Shown here: piece by piece, positions 33,260-45,532 of the stretch
Layout of the letters: each line of letters opens with the position of its first letter
Numbering within the stretch: position 1 is the stretch's first letter
Source of the DNA: Malachius bipustulatus
Lineage: Eukaryota; Arthropoda; Insecta; Coleoptera; Melyridae
Reading direction: 5' to 3'
Length of the DNA stretch: 64,000 nucleotides
NCBI GenBank assembly: GCA_910589415.1
Contig: OU342633.1
Span: 18,018,858 to 18,082,857, forward strand
The notes under the pieces: generated by a model
Databases searched by the model: none
The model's input: the letters and a program-made list of their open reading frames with translations, nothing else
What the model was told of the DNA's origin: nothing
Position numbers and translations under genes: made by a program

Positions 33260-34430
33260 TTTACACCATTGAATGCAGCTTTCAATTTGAGGTGTTACTC
33301 AACGCATATAAAAAAAAATAAAAAAAACTGTTAATTTTGCATAGTGGTGACATTTTGAACTATCATAGAAACAAGTGACGGTCAAAAGATAGTTTTTGTT
33401 GTCTTACTGGTAAATTTGAATTTTTGAAAAAAGGCTATTTCTTCAAAAGCTAGCAAAAAAATAAAAATGTGCCCTTTTCATGAGAAAAGATTCCTTTTCT
33501 ATTATAACTGTGCTATTTGTGGATATAAAATTATTCTTATCTTAATTAATTAATAGAATAATATTAATTAATCTATTATTTAATAGATTATTTGTAGTTA
33601 ATAAATAAGTAAGTGGTTAATATTCTTTGATTTGAACGCCACTGGAAAAATGAGAGAATTATTAAACCTCCCATTGAGAGACTTATTAGAATATCAGATT
33701 CATCTGAAAAGTCCCAGTTAATTGAATTGTAATGACACCATCCGTGTCTGGAATTACCCAATTGAGGTTGGAGTTGATGACTTTCACTTACTAACGACTA
33801 TTACGATTATATCAACCTAATCATAATTTCGTCAGCTGCAGACGCTACTTCTTAATAGTGACAGCATTGTTCCTAAGAAGACAATTATTATTATTATGTC
33901 ATCTCATACCGAGGATGTATGTACACCTAGGTATTATACTTCATATAATACTATTATGTATTTTAAAAATGTCGACTTCCTGGTCGACATACCTACCGTA
34001 TAGGCTCAAATGTGCTGAGTATTTGGACAGGGATAAAAGATCAGTACACGCAGGTACCTACACGCAAAACAGACGGCTATATCCCCCAGTAAAACTTCTT
34101 GCCAGCGATGTCGTCTAACCTGTAATTTTTTTATTAATTTGTCGTTTTAATTAAGTTGCAAATTGTTGTCGATTCGTTAATTTCCGTGTGAATATGATAA
34201 TATAGATTCTCTATCCTGTCTTAATGCCTATTACGCCGATATAGCTATCTTCTTGTGCGTATTTCTACATACCAAGCATAATGCAGCCAACATGATTTTC
34301 TTGAATGATAAAAAATGGAAATTGATGAATAATAAAAGGACACCTCGAAGGACGTGCGTAGTCTGTCCAGATAATGTGTCACTTGACTTTTAATGCAGTC
34401 AAAAATCATTAGGGAGATGGAGGGTAACTG
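33260..34430. other. AT-rich intergenic
   Basis: No gene seen. A TTAATTAAT-rich stretch occurs at 33540-33610. Confidence 0.35.
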
Positions 34431-34432
34431 TG

Positions 34433-34902
34433 CCGGGTGGCCAAATTTTAAAAATATTTTATTTATTTTTTTTTCGAATAAAGTGGCCAAAATAAATTCC
34501 TGGAAATTATTTTCAGGTTTCTAAGATAACTGGGATGGTTGTCCAGAAAATTTTGCTATAAATGTGCAAGAACATCTGAACTCAGTATTTCAGCAGCGAT
34601 GGATTGGAACAGAAAGCCTATTTCCATGGCCACCCAGATCTCCTGACTTGACCAGTCTGGATTTCTATTTATGGGGGCGGTTAAAGGACGTCGTTTTTCA
34701 AACTGAACCTAATTCTAGACAAGACATGGAAAGCAGGACTCGGAATGCAATTTGCAACCTACCTAAAGAACAGAAATTAGAGCTATAGTTTTTTCACCTA
34801 AAGACAGGCTCCAGCCACTTTTTTTACCGCAACTTTCCTCAATGGTAGTTTCCGCGATACAGTACTGTACCTACCTAGCACGCTTATTTTGGCCACCCGG
34901 TA
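34433..34902 (+). mobile_element. Deleted mariner/IS630-type element with transposase remnant
   Basis: The ends CCGGGTGGCCAAATTTT and ATTTTGGCCACCCGG are inverted. Inside, 34561-34788 encodes VQEHLNSVFQQRWIG and WPPRSPDLTSLDFYLWG, the block containing the last catalytic Asp of the DDE triad and its PDLxPxDFFLWG signature. It then reads to a stop. The N-terminal two-thirds is deleted, leaving a 470-bp element with both ends. Confidence 0.7.
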
Positions 34903-35239
34903 TAATGCATCCACCAGGTAAATTAGCGGGTAAATTGTACCCATATTAAAAATTGATCAAACAACTGAACCTATTCTGATGCAGTTAATAAAAATTTGTC
35001 AGTCGATAATAATAGGGGCCACTGAGTGATTTAGTCTAGTCAGTCTAGTTTGGAATGCCTAATTGATTTTTTAAGGAATTGTCAATTTAATTCGGTTGGC
35101 ACTCATTGTATTTTAATTATAAAACTTCATACTATTTTTTTTTTGGAGAAATGCAGGTGCGGGTTAAAAATGTCTTGATGTATTAAAATGATGAACTAAA
35201 AATATAAGATAATTACGGTTAGCTGCTGATAAATTCTCG

Positions 35240-35720
35240 ATGTGTTTTAAGGCAAGCTTAAGCTTGATTTATCGTGCTTTCTCTGGCCAATTCCAATATC
35301 CCCTCGGCACGTGTGAATATCGCTCTATCATGATCTACATTGTTCCTGGCCCATTACGCGATGTACGCTTCTTTCCCAAAAAGAACAAAGAGCACCCCCA
35401 TCCCCCGAATAGCAGCCGACCGCCGTCTATAAGGCGTGTATCGAAGTGAGGTTAGGACGGTGGCGGCTTCCGGCCGGGGCCATTAATATCAATATCCTGG
35501 GCGTAGTGCGATGCCCGGCAACTAACTGACCGCTGTCCGCTGACCGTCCCGATGCATTAATACCAATTCACCGGTGACTGATGAACGCCGTACATCATCG
35601 ACACCTCGGGGACGGCCCTATTATAGGTCCGGGCCAGTCTCCTGGGAGGAGGGTTGCAGATGCGGGATTGAGGCTTGTGTCTTGTATTATGGGGATGTCG
35701 ACGGGAAGTTTCGTGTGATC
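35240..35720. promoter_or_regulatory. Isolated GC-rich island, possible regulatory element
   Basis: The base composition jumps to balanced or GC-rich in AT-rich surroundings. It includes GGCGGCTTCCGGCCGGGGCC, homeodomain-type CATTAATA sites (about 35482 and 35553) and a TATA-like CTATAAGG near 35427. No ORF is convincing. Such islands in insect intergenic DNA are often promoters or conserved enhancers. This is inference only. Confidence 0.3.
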
Positions 35721-36342
35721 TCTGTTGTCTTTTGACATGCATGATCCAGATTCTACATCTTCAGCTAGCAGGTGTGTTATACTGAAAAGTTTAACAGAAA
35801 GCGGATGTTTCTCGAAGATAGGGAGGGAAATTCATAATGATATCTATTCGTGTCTTTCATATAGGTACTACTTTATAAATGAAATTTTTATAATAATGTT
35901 AAGTTACTCCTCCAGATTTTCTCACTAAACATGCATTTCTTAGTTTTGTACAAATCACGGTGTAAGAATTCCCCGTAATACCTCTTCAGCCACAATTTAG
36001 GAAAAAGTAGAGTGAGTGAGTGGCGTAACTTAGGACCACAATAACAAGAAACATTTTTTTACAAGTAGCCATCACAATGAAACGGCTGAACGGCTCGGTT
36101 ACTATTGTCAATACTATAGCAATATTGAAAGAACTATGCTAAACTAAGCTCTGGTGAAAAAGCTTTTTGGTGCTTTTGTAAAAATTCTGAGTTGAATTTG
36201 ATACCTGAAGAGGATGGTAAATCATCTATAGCTGATGCATTCCTTTCTACTTTCTGAACGATCTGAACAATCTTGAAACACAGAAGTTCTCTAAAACTAT
36301 AATGATAAGAAATTTTATCAATTGTAGTATTATACAGGATTA

Positions 36343-36480
36343 TACAGGGTGTATCAAAATATTGTACCGATAAATAAAATGTGTGATTTCTTGGCTTATT
36401 GTAAGAAAAAAAAATAAACTTGGGTTCGCAAGAATGCCGTTTTTGGAATACACAAAAATCAGTTCTTTGATGATAAGTAT
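36343..36480 (+). mobile_element. Single-ended 'ACAGGGTGT' family relic
   Basis: It starts TACAGGGTGTATCAAAATATTG, then has a TTCTTGG...AAAAAAAA block and CGCAAGAATGCCGTTTTTGGA, in the order seen in the other family members. No partner end was found before the LINE fragment that follows. Confidence 0.45.
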
Positions 36481-36599
36481 CTCAGAACAAGTTTTAAATA
36501 AAGAACCCAGCTTCTGTACCTATACATCTTGTAATTTTTACATCTTGTAACAGAGAGGCCATTAAGCCAGAGGAAACATGCTTTCCAACCAGTCAAATC

Positions 36600-37345
36600 A
36601 TGCGAATCAGCTTTGCACCAGCTAATGTTGAGAATAGAAAAATCACCAGACAACAAAGAAATGGCCCTCGGGGCTTTTCTAGATATAGAGGGGACGTTTG
36701 ATAATACCTCCTTCAGCTGCATGGTATCGGCCGCTACAAGACATGGCGTCGATGACACCACAACGAGGTGGCTGAGCGATATGTTGGAAGTCCAAGCAAC
36801 TTTGTTTGGCGAGACAATGAGGGTCACCGTCACCAAAGGATGCCCACAGGGCGGAGTCCTATCTCCGTTGCTGTAGGACATGGTGGTGGATGACCTACTC
36901 AACAAGCTAAACAACAAAGGTTATTATACCCAGGGCTATGCGGATGACATAGTAATACTGGTCATGGGGAAATAAACTAAAACCATCTCAGAGCTCATGC
37001 AAGGGGCTCTGAATACCGTGCAGGAATGGTACCTCAGGGCCAAGCTCGCGTGAACCCTGTCAAAACGGCACTGGTCCCTTCACCAAAAGAAGGAAGATAT
37101 GGAGAAATTAACCCCACCCATCTTCTTCAATGAACGACTGTAGGTGAACTACCGGGTCAAATATCTGGGCATAACTCTGGATGCGAAACTGACCTGGAAT
37201 CTTCACCTGCAGAAGGCGATTAATAAAAGTAAAATGGCACTGATGGCATGCAGAAGGTCATTCAGTAAAACATTGGGACTAAAACCACGGATGGTACATT
37301 GTTTGTATATTGCTATGGCTAGACCCATACTAACATAGGGCTGTC
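36600..37345 (+). pseudogene. LINE reverse transcriptase relic
   Basis: The plus strand encodes LGAFLDIEGTFDNTSF (the palm Asp block), KGCPQGGVLSPLL, QGYADDIVIL (intact YADD at about 36935), then VKYLGITLDAKLTWNLHL and GLKPRMVHCLYIAMARPILT, the thumb and connector of Jockey/R1-type LINEs. Stops at about 36874, 36973, 37052 and 37141 and one frame slip break it. It is truncated on both sides, with no endonuclease or RNase H. The catalytic motif is still readable. Confidence 0.75.
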
Positions 37346-37692
37346 TTTTAAAAACCAGAATTATCAAAATCTGTGCTGTTTCTGAGGACTTCCAGCTACT
37401 AATTGCCTGTTTTACGTATTCATTGACGCGACTAAGTTCCCGACCACGGAAAAAACGTCCACTTTTCTTAGGGCTATATAAATGAGCTCAAATTTGAGGA
37501 GCCTCCCACGAGAGGGCACCGCTAACGAGTAATTTTTATAGTTATATGTAAATATTACCGAACTAATAAACTGCTTAGAACAAGCACATAACAAACCTTA
37601 TGCAGTTTTTGTACCATAAATGTCTAGATTTTGGAAAAATATGTCAAAATAAATTTTTTTCAGTGAAGTAAAAATTATGAGGTACACGTGTA

Positions 37693-38284
37693 TACAAGGT
37701 GTTTCTAAATGGAGTACCATAAATTGGAGGACTTGTAGATAAAGTTAAAAAAATACGAAAATGTAGGAAAAATTTTTTTCGAAAAGGCTTTATTGATGAG
37801 ATACAGGGTGTTAAAGAGTCGACCGACAGACCACTCTTTTGTTAATATTTGTTGAAACAATAACCCAACTGGGACAATTTTTTGTGTGTAACAACAAGTT
37901 ATAAAGAGCAATAATCAGACAAATTTTCGGTTTATTTCAATAAGCCAGTGGCGTAGAAACAGGGGTCGTTTGACACTTTTCACTCTTTAAAAAAGTAAGG
38001 GCTAGGTTTTTTGATGTCTTTTTACAATAAAAAAGCCATACTTGTTTAATTTGCCCAGAGGCGTCCGTTTTTGAGATATTTGCAATTTTGTGTCAGGACG
38101 TCAGTCGCTTTATGTAAAATACACTTAAAAATTTCATTTATTTATTAAAATTGTGAAGGTAGCTTTGAAATTTAACTAAACATCAATAAAGCTTTCGAAA
38201 AAAAATTTTCCTACATTTTCGTATTTTTTTAACTTTATCTACAAGTCCTCCAATTTATGGTACTCCATTTAGAAACACCTTGTA
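37693..38284. mobile_element. Foldback element (592 bp), very similar arms
   Basis: TACAAGGTGTTTCTAAATGG and CCATTTAGAAACACCTTGTA are perfect inverted ends. The arms extend about 105 bp (through TACCATAAATTGGAGGACTTG, ATACGAAAATGTAGGAAAA and GCTTTATTGATG) with very few differences, so the copy is probably recent. The loop has GATACAGGGTGTTAAAG and a CCAGTGGCGT block shared with 29626-30060. It has no transposase. Confidence 0.8.
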
Positions 38285-38289
38285 TTATG

Positions 38290-39220
38290 CCCCTGGTTCA
38301 AATTACATAATAGAGGTAATTATTGCTAATACATCTGGTTTATTAGAAAAAATAGAACACCCTATATAAAGGTATAGTTTCAACCAATAAATTTAGTCGA
38401 TTCTTACCCAGAATAAGTTTATTTTTCAATAGTGTGTTTATATAAAATATGTATAATACCTATACCTACCTAAATGGATATTGTTAAACAAATTAAGAAA
38501 AGAGGAAACAGAAGCAATTTTGAAACGAGAAACCTATAAAAATGTCATATATCTTGATTTATACCTTAAAATGTACGCATACAAGCTTATGTTAACTCCA
38601 CTTGTGTACATTTTGGTAATTTATGTTCTAGGAAACGCCGGTGTATTATTTCAGGAAGCATAAACAAGAAACGGTGACTAAGAGGAAGCGTATACACCTC
38701 TACAGGGAGCCATAAAGTCTGTTCGCACCTACCTATAATAAATCGATATGTTTTGAGTTTACAGGACACAGTTTAGAGTGGGAACAGACCACAACTTCCT
38801 TGTCAGACTGTTCCAGAGGTTTTACAACTCTAGTCATGCCTTGCCAGTCGTTGCCATCGTCTAGATGTCCCTGTTTTTGCACACCTACTCCGAGAGAGGA
38901 ACAAGCAATTAAGCTGTGTGGAATCGGACTGTTTGTCATGCAGATCTGTCTGGTTGGTAGGAGTTTCATTAAGTCCCCTGTTTGAGTTCTATGTAACTAC
39001 ACTGCGACATAATGTAGATGTGTAATTAGCATGTTCAGTAACATTTGTACCCTTTCATGTCGTCAGATACATTCATATTAGCTAATAGCTATGTAGGTAT
39101 AAGATATTTTACTTAGTAGGAGTTTAAGTAAATCAAATATTAATTTAAATAATTAATTTTTATTCAAATCTTAGGAAATAGTAGGTAAATATCTGAACTA
39201 TCTGCAGAGATGTATTTTTT
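38290..39220. other. Intergenic, nothing recognised
   Basis: Open frames at 38733-38985 overlap on both strands with no homology. The sequence is of mixed composition. Confidence 0.3.
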
Positions 39221-39224
39221 TTCT

Positions 39225-39450
39225 GACAGGTGGATTGGGCGTGAAGGACCGATAGCATGATCTCCAAAATCCCTGGACTTGACTCCGCTCGACAGTCTCC
39301 TATGGGGTCATTAGAAGGAGTTGGTGTATTATAAGGAATGTTCCTGCTTGCAAGAATTGAGAAGGAAGTTGGCGGAAAGTAAAGAATAGTTTGAAATAAC
39401 AGGGAAGGTGTTAAGAAGGTTAAAAATATGTTTTTAGGTATTCGTTTAAA
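39225..39450 (+). pseudogene. IS630/Tc1-mariner transposase scrap
   Basis: In one frame with stops, the plus strand reads DRWIGREGPIA, SLDLTPLDSLLWGH, KELVY, RRKLAES and VLRRLKICF. This is the PDLTPLDFFLWGHLK block, with the last catalytic Asp, and the end of the protein. It has three or more in-frame stops. No terminal repeats were found. Confidence 0.6.
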
Positions 39451-39479
39451 AATAGGTGTACAATATGCATCTGTTTTTA

Positions 39480-40430
39480 TGGTATTTTGCATAGAAAACG
39501 ATATAATTGCCTAAAACCTTCACGAAAACGATTTCTTGATCTTTGATCTTGAATATCTTGCGGCGCTGACACGATCGAGATTATGAGATATTTGAGTCTT
39601 ATGAATGCTCAAAGGTTTGTATGTGTTAATGCACAGCTTTATACCATCCCATTTCAAAATTTGCCCCTTATCTTTCCATACTTACCTGGACTACTTATCA
39701 ACCCAGTTAATGCAGTTAAGTTTGTAGGCACCTACTTACTTAATAAAGCATGCAAATAACAATCATTGCCAGAGTGGCAAAATCATGCATTTGTAAAAAG
39801 AAGACATCAAAGAAGATAATTAAGTAGGTACCTACATAGTACTGATATTTATTTATAATTCGGCGTTGATAAGCCTATTGAAAATTTAACAGTCACTAAG
39901 TCTTCGTCGGTATAAAAATCAATAACTGATGTATGGACTACACCATCAATCTGACATCTTATTATCACCATTTTATTCATGCCCGAGTCCATTTCTCTCA
40001 TCATTTATAGCCCCATATTGGCTTCTGATTTCCATACCTGACGTTTATTAACCATGATTAATACAAGTGAGGAACTTGCTGTCACAACATTCCTTCAGGC
40101 GGTATACTAACTGATTATAAGCATTGTTGTTAGGCTTATTATAATCAGGTGGTCAATTCTTAGCTGTTTAGCTGTCATCGTAACCGTAAATCATCTGTAA
40201 GAGTGCCCAGAAGAACGAAATTAATAGAATTGTTTAAACTAAACAACAACATAGAGTTCATTTTAATAACAGTTCACTTAAGTTTAAATGTATGTGTAAA
40301 GTATCGAAGATTGAGTAATTTTTTGCGTGATAGTTTGATATGTTTACTTGATGTAACTAAAGCAATATAGTACCTACGTTATATTAATAAATTACAGTTC
40401 AGTAAGTGAGACTACCGATTGCCACCTTAA
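39480..40430. other. Intergenic, nothing recognised
   Basis: AT-rich with no supported gene or repeat. Confidence 0.35.
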
Positions 40431-40433
40431 TAA

Positions 40434-40592
40434 TGCAGCGTCAGCAAATAAAAGTTTAAATTTCAGCGCCAGCAAATAAAAGTTTTGCTGCGTGAGCAAA
40501 ATAATGACGATTGCTCGTCGTTAATGCCAATTGCAGCGAAAGCGATAAGATTATAAAATCAGGGAATGTCGAATGCAACAATAGCGAGAGCT
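40434..40592 (-). repeat. 159-bp direct repeat, left copy (gypsy 3' LTR part)
   Basis: Identical by eye over 159 bases to 43442-43600. It contains the sub-repeat CAGCGTCAGCAAATAAAAGT / CAGCGCCAGCAAATAAAAGT. On the minus strand it ends ...GCTGCA, the CA expected of an LTR end. Confidence 0.75.
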
Positions 40593-41034
40593 GTTGTGTA
40601 GTGTTTTTCTTTGGTTCAATGAACACAAGAAAACTTAAGAGATAAACATTAGACTTGTAAACGTTAGCCAGATAAGATAGACGAATAGTTTCTTCCTGAG
40701 GTAATAGTTTAGATAACCAGAAAAATTATGGGTTCTCAAAATTTGAGCGATAGAACAAGATAAGAGACTGAGGATAACAGATACTGATCCCAAAATTAGC
40801 AACATTTTCACTTTGGATCCTCATTCACACAGCTAGTTTCGAGATCCTTGAGAATGCCTTGAAAGATACGGTGCTCATTCTGCATACATTCTTACGTTCA
40901 TTCTAGATACGACAAAGACATAGCATCCTCAATTCACGTATTGTCAAACCTCATTCCAAACAGGAGTTTGTATATGTTGTAGAGAAGATAGAAGTTAGGT
41001 AGGAATAAGATTTCTGGAGAGAGAAGAAAGTGAA

Positions 41035-42025
41035 CTATTCATCAATTTGTGGCGGATCTTTGCCTCCATACGCCTTTAAGTCCTTCACATGCCAGCGACC
41101 TAACGGGTTGCCTTCCTGATCCTGTAGTTCGTACACTAATTTAGATATTGCCTTGGAAATTCGGCAAAGTACGAATTTGGGGGCCAGCTTAGCAGCAAAG
41201 TTCTTGGCAGCGTTCGAAAGGGGGTAAGTATGTTTCCATACTAACTCTCCTTCCTGGAAAACATCTGGGCGCTTACGTAGATCATAATGCTTTTTATTTA
41301 CGTCATAAGCCTTTTTTAATTTGACTCTAACGTCTTCAAAGATAGAAGGTAATTTGGAGATATCATTTTCCCTATGCACATAAGAAAGATCTTCTGGTAG
41401 GGCAAGGTAGTTATTTTCGACAGGACCATAAAAGGTTCCGTCAATAGGTATGTTTCGAGCGAAAACAAGAAAAGCAGGAAAATGTTTGGTGACTTCGTTC
41501 TCAGACAAATTAATTGCCTGCGCCACCTTGTAGACATTTTTATCCCAGTCTTTGTGATTATCTTTCACGTAAGACGAGATAGCGGTAAGCAAAGTTCGAT
41601 TGGTCCTCTCGGTAGGGTTGACTTGTGACAAGTGCCTAGCACTATACCACAAATTAACTTGGTACTCTTCCAATAACTTGGTGAACTGAGTACTCTTAAA
41701 AATCGAAATTGTCGCAGAGAACAATTTGAGGGACACCAAAGATCAAGAAAACTTGATTTTCAAGATATTTTACAACTGCAGCTGCGGTTGCGTTCGGCAT
41801 GGGCTTTACCAGGACGAACTTAGAAAACCAATCTGTGACTACGAGAAGTTGAGTATTCCTGGCCTTCGACCTAGGAAAGGGACCCATAAAATCTATGGAG
41901 ATAAATTGGAAAGGAAAGCTTATGCTTTTGTAACCACCCATCAAACCAGCACGGGCAACATTAGTCGATTTGTGAGCACCACAAACCTGACAATTTCGTA
42001 TGAATTTCTTTACCGTTAGGTCCAT
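41035..42025 (-). pseudogene. Ty3/gypsy integrase
   Basis: Frame 42025-41696 holds the zinc-finger end and the catalytic start: CQVCGAHKS, then FQFISIDFMGPFPRSK with the first Asp and VVTDWFSKFVLVKPMP. The frame shifts near 41710, around CDN, the second Asp. Frame 41739-41035 continues through ARHLSQVNPTERTNRTLL, where the third catalytic residue (Glu) lies in PTERTNR, and LRKRPDVFQEGELVWK, to a chromodomain-free C-terminus (GRWHVKDLKAYGG). One frameshift inactivates it. Gag, protease and reverse transcriptase are absent between the flanking repeats, so the copy is internally deleted. Confidence 0.8.
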
Positions 42026-42029
42026 TTTG

Positions 42030-43414
42030 GGCCAATAGTAGAATTCCGATATTCGTGCCTTAGTTTTTCTTACGCCGAAATGGGCCGAAGTTATCCCCCC
42101 CTACTTCGGCAAGGAAAATAAAATTAAAGAGAAGATATTACAGAAAACTATTCATCGGTTTTAGTATACCGGGATCGAAAGGGTACGTTGACTCAGGAAT
42201 AATTAATCCTGATGCATTTTCCTTGTCTAGGAGCATACTAGACTGATCATGCATTTTATTATGCGTAAATAAGGAATTTATTTCCTTAGAAAGAACTCAT
42301 GAGTGATTGTGTCACTAACTAGAGTCGAGACTGGGTTCATTTTAGAAAAACGTAGGTACTATAATATTATAGATAGATAAGAATAAAAAATTTTTATTTT
42401 ATTCTATAGGGAAGACAGTAGTATTATTAGCACAGGTAGGCAACGTAGCACCTAGTGTACCTGGCCTAAATAAGGAAAGAATGAACCTGGCCTATATGAC
42501 TTGGCTATGACGTCACGTCACCGGTTCAAGCGGGAGAGAGAGAGATTTAAATTCAAAAGAATTCCCTTCGTTTTAAAACGAAAATAGGTCACGGTATTTC
42601 AAAAAAACTAAAATACCGATATAAGATATAATTTCCTAGTAGAGAGAGAGATAAAGGTAATCTAGAGAGATACTAAGATAAGATAAGGCAATATTTAAAT
42701 ATGCATAGGTATGTAGGTAAGTACAGATATTCTCTAGAGTCGGTAAGGTAGGGATCGGAAGAAATACAACATGTCGCTATGACGTATCTTTACACGTAAA
42801 GAATTCATTTTCTACGTTAGACGTAAAGAATAGAGGTAAAGAATTGTCGTTGCTTTAGCAGCCTGTCTGTGTAGGACAACGACAGAGGGACACCAGTTGG
42901 AACAGCTGATCGATAATTCAGATATTTCGAATTTAACCTAACTTAATTCATGAGAGAAGGTATGAGATAATTTTAATGAAGGAAATATTTGGTTGCAGCT
43001 TTCAAAGACAATTGGACCGCAAAGCTCTCTCAAGAGTATCCTCTTTGCACGGGGTCAAACTTCTTTAAAGCATGCTCGAGATTTTCGCGACGGTATAATC
43101 AACCACTCCGTAAGGCTCCCTTTTCAAGGTTACCCCTTAGCGGCAGTGTAGCGGTAAGAAAAATGGGTATTCTCACGTCACGGCACTATTTTCACTAGCA
43201 GTAAAAACACAATAACTAACTAAGACATTCTTAGACTAACATGCGAGTTTCATGCGACTATCATGCATCTATAAAATAAGATAACTGTACGATATATCTG
43301 AGCTAAATAATTTATGACGTTAATATCAATTTTCCATTTATAATGGGAACTAGGAAGAGATCAAGTGCTTTTGTTTATTTAGGGTAGTTTCTAATCCAAA
43401 GTCTGTGAGTGTAT
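42030..43414. other. Internal remnant of the gypsy element
   Basis: No frame is recognised. A short AT-rich and dinucleotide (AGAG) stretch occurs at 42530-42660. By position it is the 5' untranslated and deleted coding part of the minus-strand gypsy copy. Confidence 0.35.
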
Positions 43415-43439
43415 TCGATTTCCCGCCGGGGAAATGCCA
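43415..43439 (-). promoter_or_regulatory. Candidate gypsy primer-binding site
   Basis: On the minus strand, two bases after the CA end of the right repeat, the sequence reads TGGCATTTCCCCGGCGGGAA then ATCGAA. It starts TGG and contains a complement of a tRNA T-arm (TTCGAT). The tRNA itself was not identified. Confidence 0.45.
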
Positions 43440-43441
43440 AT

Positions 43442-43600
43442 TGCAGCGTCAGCAAATAAAAGTTTAAATTTCAGCGCCAGCAAATAAAAGTTTTGCTGCG
43501 TGAGCAAAATAATGACGATTGCTCGTCGTTAATGCCAATTGCAGCGAAAGCGATAAGATTATAAAATCAGGGAATGTCGAATGCAACAATAGCGAGAGCT
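43442..43600 (-). repeat. 159-bp direct repeat, right copy (gypsy 5' LTR part)
   Basis: Identical to 40434-40592, which suggests a young insertion or recent gene conversion. The outer start is not a TG, so the repeat may be only part of the LTR. Confidence 0.75.
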
Positions 43601-43601
43601 T

Positions 43602-45530
43602 GCAGTGCAAGCGAAAGACAAAATGTTATTTCGGCAAAAGGTAAGGCTGCAAAAGGAAATTTTATGACAAATTACTCTAGAGGTAATGATGTTGAATAAC
43701 TTGAAAACTGAATCAAATACTATCAGAGTGCTAGTTATTCCGCTGCTTTAATTATTAAAAAGGTACACCCTTTATATAGGTATCTAAGGTAGGTTAGGGA
43801 TGCCAAAGAGTTCTTCAGGGGTTACTAACTCGATTTGCTTGAGTTCTTATTTTTATTGTGCTACCTAAACTCTATGAAGAACTAATAAAAAATAGATTTA
43901 GGGTGATAAAGATGTTAATATGATTTTCAAAGAATAAGTTATAATGTACAGATGTTTAATGAGCAAATTATGGTTTACATTTCCTGTTTAATTAAATCAA
44001 TAATTATCCTGTCTTACTTTAAAAGCTTTAAATTTGATATATATATGTTTAAACAATCAGTTCGTTTAAAATAAAGGATCCTTTACTTTGTACACCTGTG
44101 TACAAAAGAATAAAATACTTCCGATATCATTTATATCGGGAAAGATAAAGTTCGTGAGTGGTAATTAATTAATTTACTAAATTAGCACTGATCTTCTAGT
44201 CCTTCCTCGTCACGATCGGTGAAATAAAATAAAAGGCAACTTACAGTTTCCGGGATGAAGCTGATTGAGGTAAAACTGTCTTTATTTTGACAGTAAAAAG
44301 GATATTAATAGTTCCTGGACTTTGCTAGGGGTGGTGTTCAATCAGGCATTGAAGTCTCCAGAGAAAGCAGCAGGTGCAGAGATGACGCCCTGATGAGACT
44401 TCTAGGATTGAACCAAAACAGCACTAGCACCAGGAAATGTTCTGTTGTCGTTGAAGATCACCAAAACGTTGATTTATTTCACCTTGGATAAGTGAAAACG
44501 ATGCAAGGATGAATTAGATAGTTGAGGAACAGAAACGGGCCACGCTCCCTTTGTCTCCTAGCTCAAGATGGCTTCCTCGGTCGCAATAGGCAATTAACTC
44601 AGAAATTAGTAAATACCGGAGAAGGCAAGGTATTTACCAAAGATAAAGGTAAAGATAAAGGTACAAGGTAAAGTTGAGATAATATTCCCAAAGGATTGAA
44701 GGAAATCCCAGAAGATATCCCAGAAGATATCCCAGAAGATATCCCAGAAGCTAAAAATAAGTAATAATCGAATTAGAAACGATCTTTATGATATCCGTAA
44801 TGGCGACTTACCCTGTGTAACAGGCTTCGACGGGAACCGTCAAGAAAATCAACTTTCTTGGTGGGCAGATAAAGAGGAAATGAGTTCAGTTCCGTAAACC
44901 TGAGAGGAAGTCTGCCTCTGGTTTGTGAAAGGAGAAATGTCACTGTCAGATACTGAAATCTGATTGACAGTTGACAACTTGTTTGGTTCCTGAAAAGAAC
45001 TCAAGATCGAACTAGAAACGAAACGTGCAACGCCATCTAGTAGTGAATTATCCAGACGGCACCAGCACCGGGATATAGTGTGGGCAGCCAGTTCAAAGAT
45101 GCGATCTATATTATAGGGAGTTGTGGGGAACTGTAATTTTACAATTCTCTTCAAAACAAAAGGATCATCTCAAGGAGGAAAACAGGTGACGTATTCACGT
45201 TACAATAATATGATTGTCATTTTTAAAACACTCATCTGGAAATGGTACTCTGGCAATGAAAGGTTGCCGAAATACTGGCTTGGAAATTTTAAATAACTTA
45301 CTTGTTGAGTGTTGAATTGAATTGGTTTGGAATTTTCGGTTCAACACCTGCATTTACTGGCTGACTCGAAAAATCAACTTGTGTGACTTGGTGCGACAAG
45401 GGCTAATGTTATTGTAGGGCACTTGCACATTTTTTTAATCTAGAGCAGGAATATTCAATATCGTTAAAAAGGCAAATATGGGGAATGTGACGCTTCAAAT
45501 ACAAGTGCCAATATATTTTTGTTTATATTT
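43602..45530. other. Intergenic with a small tandem repeat
   Basis: No gene recognised. The minus-strand frame 44849-45154 is Ser-rich and unmatched. AAAGGTAAAGATAAAGGT-like runs lie at 44640-44680. Confidence 0.3.
44707..44752. repeat. 12-bp tandem repeat, about four units
   Basis: AGATATCCCAGA is repeated nearly perfectly in tandem. It is a short minisatellite. Confidence 0.85.
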
Positions 45531-45532
45531 AG

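Noticed and set aside
41726..42019. Plus-strand 97-codon frame
   Set aside because: It is the antisense shadow of the gypsy integrase, which has clear domain motifs on the minus strand.
42480..42560. Possible tRNA T-arm (GGTTCAAGCGGG)
   Set aside because: No cloverleaf could be drawn around it, and the flanks are AG-dinucleotide repeats.
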